A stretch of DNA of 64,000 bases from Acanthochromis polyacanthus (Eukaryota; Chordata; Actinopteri; Pomacentridae), in contig NC_067132.1 of the NCBI RefSeq assembly GCF_021347895.1, positions 12,020,995-12,084,994 on the forward strand, read 5' to 3'. Shown piece after piece: positions 38,801 through 47,800 of the stretch; position 1 is the first letter of the stretch; every line of letters begins with the position of its first letter. Position numbers and translations under genes: made by a program. The notes beneath the pieces are model-generated. The model was not told the origin of the DNA and searched no databases. It saw only the letters and a list, made by a program, of their open reading frames with translations.

Positions 38801-41800
38801 GAGGAAAGATGTAGAATCTTCTTTTCCTTTTGAAATCGTCGGTGGCCTTCCGTAATGCACTGCTACCCATCATGACCGTCTGCTATTGTGTGCCCAATTT
38901 TGAGTGCAGAATATCAAAGCAAGGACTGCTTGTCACTAGCAGTGTCACCGAATGTAAAATGGTTGTGGATTGTTGCTTCAAACTATGTTCAGACAGGATG
39001 GTACAGAGATGTGGAGGAACAGAAACCTGACTGAAACACTTCTCTGGTGTCTGAGTTTGGTCTGTAAAGGTTTCCACCTCTTAGATATCTGGTCAAAGGC
39101 GAAACAACACCAATATTACTTGAATCTTGCTACAAACTGGCAATATTGATTGCTGTAGGTCAAAATAATTGTCAGGAGTCAGGAATACACTGACAAGTTC
39201 AAGTAACTAATCAATGTTTTTATATTAGCAGTAGATAGAATATGTGACTCCCTACTGCAGGAAGTCAGGGAAGAAACAGCCTCTAATCAGTCCATTTAGC
39301 CTCTCTGTTTGCATTGCTGCAGCTGTGACAGCAATGTTCACTCCGAGTGCACCAGAGCAGTGACATGTAGGAAATGCTGGATGTAACCCCAGTTCCATGA
39401 GGAAATAGAACAATAGAGGGTTTGTTATATCGGCATGTATGGTGGATTTAACTTTAAAGACTGTGGAAAAAAAAAAAACTGCTGCTTGATAGGAACATAG
39501 AGGAAAAAAAATGCCACTTGTTGTCTTCTCCATGTTTAGCCAGTTAGCATCAAGTCCCTCCCAGCAGTTTTTCAGGATCACGCAGAAGTACCTACCTGGA
39601 CGTAGGTACATTTTTCTCCTCTAAAAACAGTGCTAAGCAAGAAAAGCACTCAGAGAGTGCAGTACTCCATCAAGGCTGTTCATTCCCTGATATGGCATTG
39701 TCAGAAATGCAGCTTTTTTTTTTTTTTAGAAATGCAGCATTTGTTTATTAGTTATTGATGATCAGAAATCACGGCAAAAGAGATTGTGACCATTTAACCC
39801 CTTGCCGCCTATTGTCGCAAATTTGCAACATACCACTTTCATTCAGACTGCAGAGATAGCGTATCCATTCCTTCAATGCTGATTTGTCCATATGGACTAT
39901 GTACCTCAGAACCTTTTGCAAGCACTGGTTTCTCATAGGACCGGTCGAAGTGGGACCTAATTATTATATATCTGTTATTATTACTATGTATCTATGTTCA
40001 ATGTGCAATAGATTAACAATCTCCACTTGTTTTAGCATCATCTGGAAAGAAAATACACACAAAAAATGTTTTTTTTTTTAATTCTAAATGAATTCATGCG
40101 TCGAGGGGTTATAGATGTACCCACAAACAGCTGAGCACTGTGTTATGTATGTGTACGTTATGTACGGATACCGAATCACGTTACCTAAATATGCGGCGAC
40201 TGGAATTGGTGGGACTCAGAAACACCCCCACAATTTAATCAGTTGTCCCTTGTATCATTTCCAACAGAAAAGTCCCAATACGTCCGCAGCGGCTGATTGT
40301 AGTAGGATCACAATCATGTGATCGTCAGCAGGCAGCTGACATAATGTTCACTTGTCATAGTTACAGTGTCACCGTGCTGCTGTCTGGCAGTGACACACAA
40401 ATCTTTAGCAAATCAGTGGATCCAGACTACAAGCAACATCACTGCTAAAATCTAATCAGGTGGTCCTTGTGTCATTTCTGATCTTCCCTGAAAATTTCAA
40501 CCACATCTGTTAGTCCATTTTTCAGTAATGTTGCTAACAGACAAGCCAACCCCAGTCATTGGAATAATCGACGGAATAACAGTTAAACGTACTTCGAGCC
40601 GCGTTCCTTGGCAGAGTAAAGAGGTGATAGAGTTCTTGGGGTCAGAGAACACTCACGCTAAAACAGCTTATTGACTACATACAGGGACTAACTTATAGAG
40701 AATCATCTCTCTGGTCTGCTGTTCTGATCAGCTTTACAGGAACATCCCTTTGTTCATTTTTTCTTTACTGTTTTGGATCAGACTCACTGCTCCTATCAGC
40801 ATCACTTCCAAAAACAATTTTTAGCTAAAACCTTTGGATAGATTTGTTCCTTGCCCAGACTGAAAACAGCAAACAGACAGTGTCAGCCAGTGACTGGTGA
40901 GCATAGTGGATCATTTAGCAGCTAAATATAAATCAGGTGGACAGAAACATGTCTTCTTTAGCTGCCTCTTAGCTAACAAACTAACAGAATAGAGGATACT
41001 TTTATTTCTAACATATTCCTATAATGTAGATCGAAACAAAACGGCGTGGAATGTGGAAAAAAATATGTTATTTATAAACATGTTGACTATTTCAGACAGT
41101 GGGAATTGTTTGGCATGACAGCAAATATGACAGAAAAGTATCCCCTTACTAGCTCATTCGGTGAGCAGAGATGCAGTGTAATTTTTCTTCTCCGACACAC
41201 ATTGTTCAGGCATGCTTTCCATACAAATACAGTACACGCCCGCTGAGACGTGATACATCCAAGTAATATCTAAAATACACTGCATGGGAGGCGCTCAGGA
41301 GATCAGACATGTAATCATCGCTCTCGGTGCATCTCCTAGCCGAGCTCTTCCTCCATTCTCTCTTAAATAAAACATTGAGTGGATGCTATTGAGTTGCAGT
41401 GACTTTGAATTTATTTTAATGTTGGTATGGGCAGCTCTGTGATCCTTTGTACCTGTTTTTGAAATTCACCTTGCATCACGTTTCTTTTTCTTCCCCCTCT
41501 CTCTTTTAAAACAGAGATAAAAAGGATGTCTGTGTTTAAAAATTATGAACCGGGCGAGCCAACCTGCAGACTGTACGTGAAGAACATCGCAAAGCAAGTG
41601 GAAGAGAAGGCAAGTCCATTTATAGCACGTGTTTGGTTTGCTGGATATGATGCTTGATGTGGAGTTTTAGTTATTTTTTTATTAGTTAGCTCAGCGCTAG
41701 CACGTGTCATCAGTGTCCTTTGTTAATGAGTGTGATGTTTGATGTTACAACAGCTTCATTAAAGGTACAGACATTTATATATAGATGCTTTAACTGATGC

Positions 41801-44800
41801 TCATCTGTTTTTCAGGACCTGAAGTACATCTATGGGAGATACATTGATCTTTCATCAGAAGCCGAAAGAAACATGTATGTAAAAATCCACTGGGTTAATC
41901 CTCATCTCTCATTGGTACAACTAGTGCGTCGCTTCACCCCGTCTCCTCCTCATGAGCTATTTTTGACTCTAGCAATTTGTCACTTTCTCCTGAGAGTTTT
42001 TAGTAATTCATGCTGACTGTGTCTTGTGTTATTAATAAGTATCTAAACTGATGTAGGGATCATGAGGGACGTTTTTATGTTTGTGCATCAGCAGTACTTC
42101 AAATAAACATTCCACCTGAGTCATCAAACTGAGCTTATGTTGAGGCCAGACTCTGAACACAGATGTAGGTGATAAACAGGAAGGTGCAGCTCTGCCAGGG
42201 GATCAGTTTGTCCTTTGGTGACCTGCTTCTCAGTTGTGGTGCTTTTTTTTTTTCTTTCTTTTAACTGTTTATGGGTCAGTATAGTTTGTTGGTTTGTGAT
42301 TAAGAATTCTGAGCTTAATAATCTCTCAGAAGTTCTAACTTGTTTGTTTCCAGACCTCGGGTGTCCCATTGCGATCCAGAAGACCGCAGATTTTCATTTC
42401 AGCTAAATGCAAGAGCAGAACAGTTGCTGACAGAGGTGCAATAAGATGCTAAATTTACGGTTGCATAGGTCTTGAGGTCAATGTTTAATAGTTTTTATGG
42501 TGTGGAAAACAAATAAATGCAAAAGATAAAAATGATTTAAATTAATAAATATATGAAACTAATGTCCGAGCAGCTCTGGCTTCTCTTATTCAGGGACTAA
42601 GTTTCAACCAAGAGTACATTTATATTAAACTTGTTTATCTTGTTTCAGCCCTCAGTCCACACTAAACCTGCTTTTTTCACACTCAAAAAACTACTTTTCC
42701 CAAACACTCCAGAGTGTAGAAATCTTCATAATTAAACTGGCTTATTTACCAAGAAAACTGAGCCTTTGTGAAACAGTGACATAAGTCAGCCCAGAGAAGG
42801 TCGAACTTCCTTTTACATCTAACCTAGCTTGTGATGTTTCATTTTTAAATGTCAATATAGGAGAACGTGGCTCCAGACTGACTGCTAACAGGTAGTGAAA
42901 ATGAGCTGGCATCATAACACCATGGCTGATGATAAGGTTTCTGTATCCAAGAGTATGTGAGGTTCTGATAGGTCTGAGTGATGTAAATGTTGTCATGGGA
43001 GGGTGTGGGTAGACATCTGCATGATTTGTTTATGTGCATATTTATTTATTTATTTATTTAATAATAAGAATGCACAATAATTGTCAATATCAAAAAACAA
43101 GAAGCAAAAATAGTGGAATCCAATTCTTACCATGTACAGAAGCATTTTAATTGACAAAAGTACAAGTACAGAATAGAGTGGAATAGCAACTTTTATTGTC
43201 AAACAGAACATACACCAGCTGGTGCACATTTGAATGAAACTTCTTCAAAAACTCTCTATGGGAGAGATAAGACACTTAAGTTCAAAATAGTGTAAAAATA
43301 TACCAGACTACATATATATATATATATACACACATATAAACTCCTGCATACATACACATCTGCACACATTTATTGCACAGTGCAAAAATAGCATCAGCAT
43401 TGTATGGAGAGAACCATTGAAATGTAGCAGCAGTTGTATTTCTTACACAAGGAAATAAAGAAAACATAAATTCTGTAACATGCCAAACTAAAACTGATCA
43501 CAGTTCTGCTTTGCTTTAAGCCTTTGTTTGTGAGAAGTCTGCATGTAAAGCACTTTCTGATAGAGGAAAACTTTTCCAGTATTTACTTCCCTTTACTGAC
43601 AGCACAGTTTGTTCAAATGTTGTCTGCCTACGTGGCACCTCACAGTCTTAAGCCCAATGTCTAATGAATTTTCTCAAAGCCTTATACATTAAATGTCTTA
43701 AATGTTTTCAATTCTCAAAGCTCAACATATTAAACTATGCGGGGGGTCCTCGGTTTATGACGTCCTCGACATATGGAACTGGTTACATGGAACTAGTTGG
43801 CAAGCAGGGCGGATGAATACATCGTCACACTTTGATTACATTGTGCTACATTCACTAACTTTTTGTCCTTCATTATGGCTCCCAAGCACAAGTCAGACTC
43901 TTCTGATGCTTCAAAGAAAAGGAAAGCCATCTCCATGGAAGTGAAGTTAGACACTCCAGTTGTAAAAACAGTGCAACATTTTCTGTTATCTTGATGTAAA
44001 ATGACTCATACATGCATGAAAGTCGTTGGTATTCATGAGTTTTCTGAAGAACTGATCGATACCGTGATACACACAACGGCTTTGTTTACATTTTCACCGG
44101 AGTTCTGACTTGCGGCAGAAATTGACTTACTCGATCTGTAGGAATGGAACTCCGACGTAAGTCGAGAACCCCCTGTGTATTGTTTTGAGTGGAGTCTGGG
44201 CAGCAGGCAAATGTGCAAGCACTGGAAAACCAAAGTGGGTCATTTTCATTTCATTCGCAGTAAGCAGGGATGGAATACTATTTACTGTCCACTGCACATA
44301 TCCAGAACGTGTCCTCCAGGAGGGCGAGAAGTTAATATTACTACAGGTTTGTGGTGTGCGCTGCTTTCTGTTTGCACGTCCACCAGCGAGTTTAATCCCT
44401 GCCTTTTTCATAATGTATTTCACACAGCTGTCTGATAACGGAAACAGAAAAATATGTGATGAGAACAACTTTATCACGAGATCAACAACTACAACAAAAT
44501 ACGGCTGATATCAGAGAGAGGGGGGCGGTAGATAGAGGTTGAATAGAGCTGTGTGTGTGTTTGTGCTCAGTCACACTGTGTGGCAGCAAAGTTGAAGACA
44601 AATTTTTCCTGTGATCATTTATTTTAAATGTTAATGTAGCTGATCACACAGCTGTTGTCATTAGCATGTATTTATGTTGATTTTGTCAGCCGTAAAGTAA
44701 TGATTTGGTTAGCTACACTTTCTGTCCCACTGCTTACCAGATGTTGCTAAATGAGAAGAAATGAGGAACATTTCCAGTTGTGTCCAGAGGTCTGTTTGTG

Positions 44801-47800
44801 TGCACATGTGAAGTTTTCACACCAAAATGAGTTTGTTGACACACTGTCTGAGGTTTTCTACAATGTGATGTCAAAGTGACCATCCTGTACTGAATGTTAG
44901 ATGTACAGTTAGCCTCTTTGTTTATTTGTAGGGCTGCTCAAAGCCATGGGAACCCCACAGCTATTTATTTGGTAATACAGAAATCACACAAATATGTTTT
45001 TTGCTCATTCAAACTGCTGCTATTAATACTGCAGCTGATAGAACATAAATAAGAAAACTGATCAGTTTATTAGTATTTATTGCAAAGAATATTCAATCAG
45101 TAACATTATTTTCACTTTGATTTGGCCACAAATTAAATTGAATTCCTTCATTACAAGACAGTCAGACCTGCATGCACTTCAGTACAACATCATGTTTGAA
45201 TGTATGAAGTTGAATCATTTTATTGTGCAGCTGTTAGAAATAATCAGCTGCATTGATCAGTAAAATAACATTAATGCAAGTTTAACAGTGTTTTACCAGC
45301 ATTCCTGTCTTACATAATTTCCAGTTGCAGCTTTTTATCGTCATGAGTTTTTATGTTCCTCATTGTTCTCCATTAAAACAACCTGCTTGTGATCTATTCA
45401 TTTTGTGGAAAACGAGTCAAATCAAGCATTAATTGCTTCAGTTTGTGGCACGAGCTTATAGGTGAAAGTCTGAGCTCACAAAGAAAGTTGAAAACCACCG
45501 TTATACCTGTTAACGATGAGTGAGGTTTTTGTTGAGCCAACTCACACAAAGAAAGTCTGACTGTGTTGAACTGTCTTCATAGTTCAGTGATCTGATCTGC
45601 TAAACGCCGTAAACACTAGAAAAGCTGCGCCAATTAAAATAGAAGAGTGCCGTCAAATTTAAATTCCCTTTATAATTTGTTAATTTTATTCCCAGGTCCA
45701 TATTTAAATTACTTGAATAACTCGAGGAAGCGGTTCAGCCATATTTATTTGTTTTCTTGAGTTTAAATTACTACTCTGTAGAAATTAGAATACAAACATT
45801 GAGGTTGGGTCTCACTGATACATTACTGACAGCTGCTGCTGTCTGTGCTACACAATCATCTAATACTTTACACTGAATAGCCGGAGTTTTACGCTGACTC
45901 GGCCAGGCCACAGGCTCGGAGTGATAATGATGTGTCCCTGCTTTGCTCTGCTCCTCAGGTTTGACATTGTGTTAATGAAGGAGGGCCGGATGAAAGGGCA
46001 GGCCTTCGTAGGGCTCCCCAGTGAGCAGAGTGCAGAGAAAGCCCTGCGGGAAACCAACGGCTACGTTCTCTATGACAAGCCCCTCGTTGTTGTATCCTTT
46101 TATCCCCGCTTCACAAAACGGAACAAGGACAAGGATTTTATAAGGAGTGTAAATCCAGGTGGTCTGTATTGGGTTGGATTTAATTAACTGGTGTGCAAAG
46201 GTAGAGACATGTGGGTTTTGACTACGGTACAATGTAACAATATTTAGAATTACTAAAATGTATTGTAACTATTTAGAATGACTAAAACAGTAGCACTGGT
46301 CATTTTTTTTTAAATTATAGTACATCTTATGATAAAAAATAATTGAATTTTAAATGCTTCATTTGTGTGGTATGGAAAAATACCTTAGAGGCAACAGAGG
46401 TAAAGGAGAAAATGAATCCCTGGAGGCAGCTAAGACATCAGACTGAGTGCGTGGGTGTTAAGGGGCAGTTAGGCGGGGTGTGTGTGTTTGGCTTTACCAT
46501 GTGCACTCTCCTCTGCACAGATGTGTTCCTGGCTTTGGCCCTCGGTGCCTTCAGGAGGACGGGGACTAATTTCTGGCAGCTCTGAACCACCACCTGCTCT
46601 TCCTCCTCTCAACACAGATAATTGTGCATCAACTTTTGAACTTGTCTAATGGAACAAGGCTATTGATTTTGACGGTGTTTTAATGTGCATCCCGTAGCCA
46701 ATTAGCTTGGCGACAGTGTATTAGTCTTTCAGCCGAAAGAATGAACAGAGATGTCTGCGGTCTCATTTATTTGTGGTGGTGTTCTGCATTTAGCTGCATT
46801 GCAGGGAAGGTAACGACGACAGAACTTGGACTGTAATTTAAGAATATTTTATTTGTCACTAAGAACTGCTGTGTTGCATTATGTTAAAAATATATTTCTA
46901 TATCCTTTATATTTATAGAGATATGGTCACTGTGTGGGCAGTTTTGCTAACTGGATTTTGGTATTTTTTTGTTGTGAGGCATTGATAGGCCTGAAAAAGT
47001 TGGGTTTAAGGATGCATGGTAACCTTTCAGAGTTTTTCATGGCTCAAAATTGGTGTTTAGAGTGCCAGTAGCCCCGCTTTTTTTGTCTTTGTTTGCATTT
47101 AATTGACTCAAGTTGCGAATCCTTTTCAGTGTGCCGCCCATCAATGCAATAATATGACATTTTGGTTAATGCTGTTTTTGGTGGTTAAGATCAAACTTCA
47201 TTTTAGATGAGAAGATTGACGTCACTTTCATGTCTCTGTGGTCAGAAATATGAAGTCAAAGCCAGCAGGTGATTAGCTTAGCTTAGCATAGTGGTTGGAA
47301 ACAGGGAGAAACGACTAGCTGGGCTCAGTCACCGTAACAAATTTGGTTGCAATGTTTGTTTTTTCTGTGTTTACCATCTCCACTAAGCTAAGCTAAATGC
47401 TGCTAGCTCCAGCTCCATTTTACTGAGCGGAATTACGATTGGCATCACCTTTTTCATCTTACTTTTGGCAAAAAAAAATGAGTAAGTGTCATTTCTAATT
47501 CCATTAATCTATAAGGTGTTTCTTACACTGCTTGAAAGAGTTGTAAAAAGAAAGCATAAGCACATTTTAAAAGTTGAACTTGGGTTGTTATTTTGGTCTA
47601 TTTGGAACATGAGAAAGCCAAGTGAGGTTCGTTCTGGTACAGATGTAGGCCAGTCCCTGACAAAATTCCTCATAATGATTTTTTTCTGCTGCTTCCCTCA
47701 GAGTACAGCCTGTGAGTCCTCGAACAGCTTGCTACAAAAATTAGTGAGCTGGAAGAACAACCTGGGTAAAACGTACTAGATTAAAATGTGAGGTTTATTA

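Larger units (their letters stand above)
41875..45958 (+). other. rnpc3: rnpc3 intron between coding exons 12 and 13
   Basis: A 4084-nt intron with a TTTA microsatellite, an AT tract and a pogo/Tigger deletion derivative (43738-44177). The flanks are AT-rich without recognised coding sequence. Confidence 0.85.
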
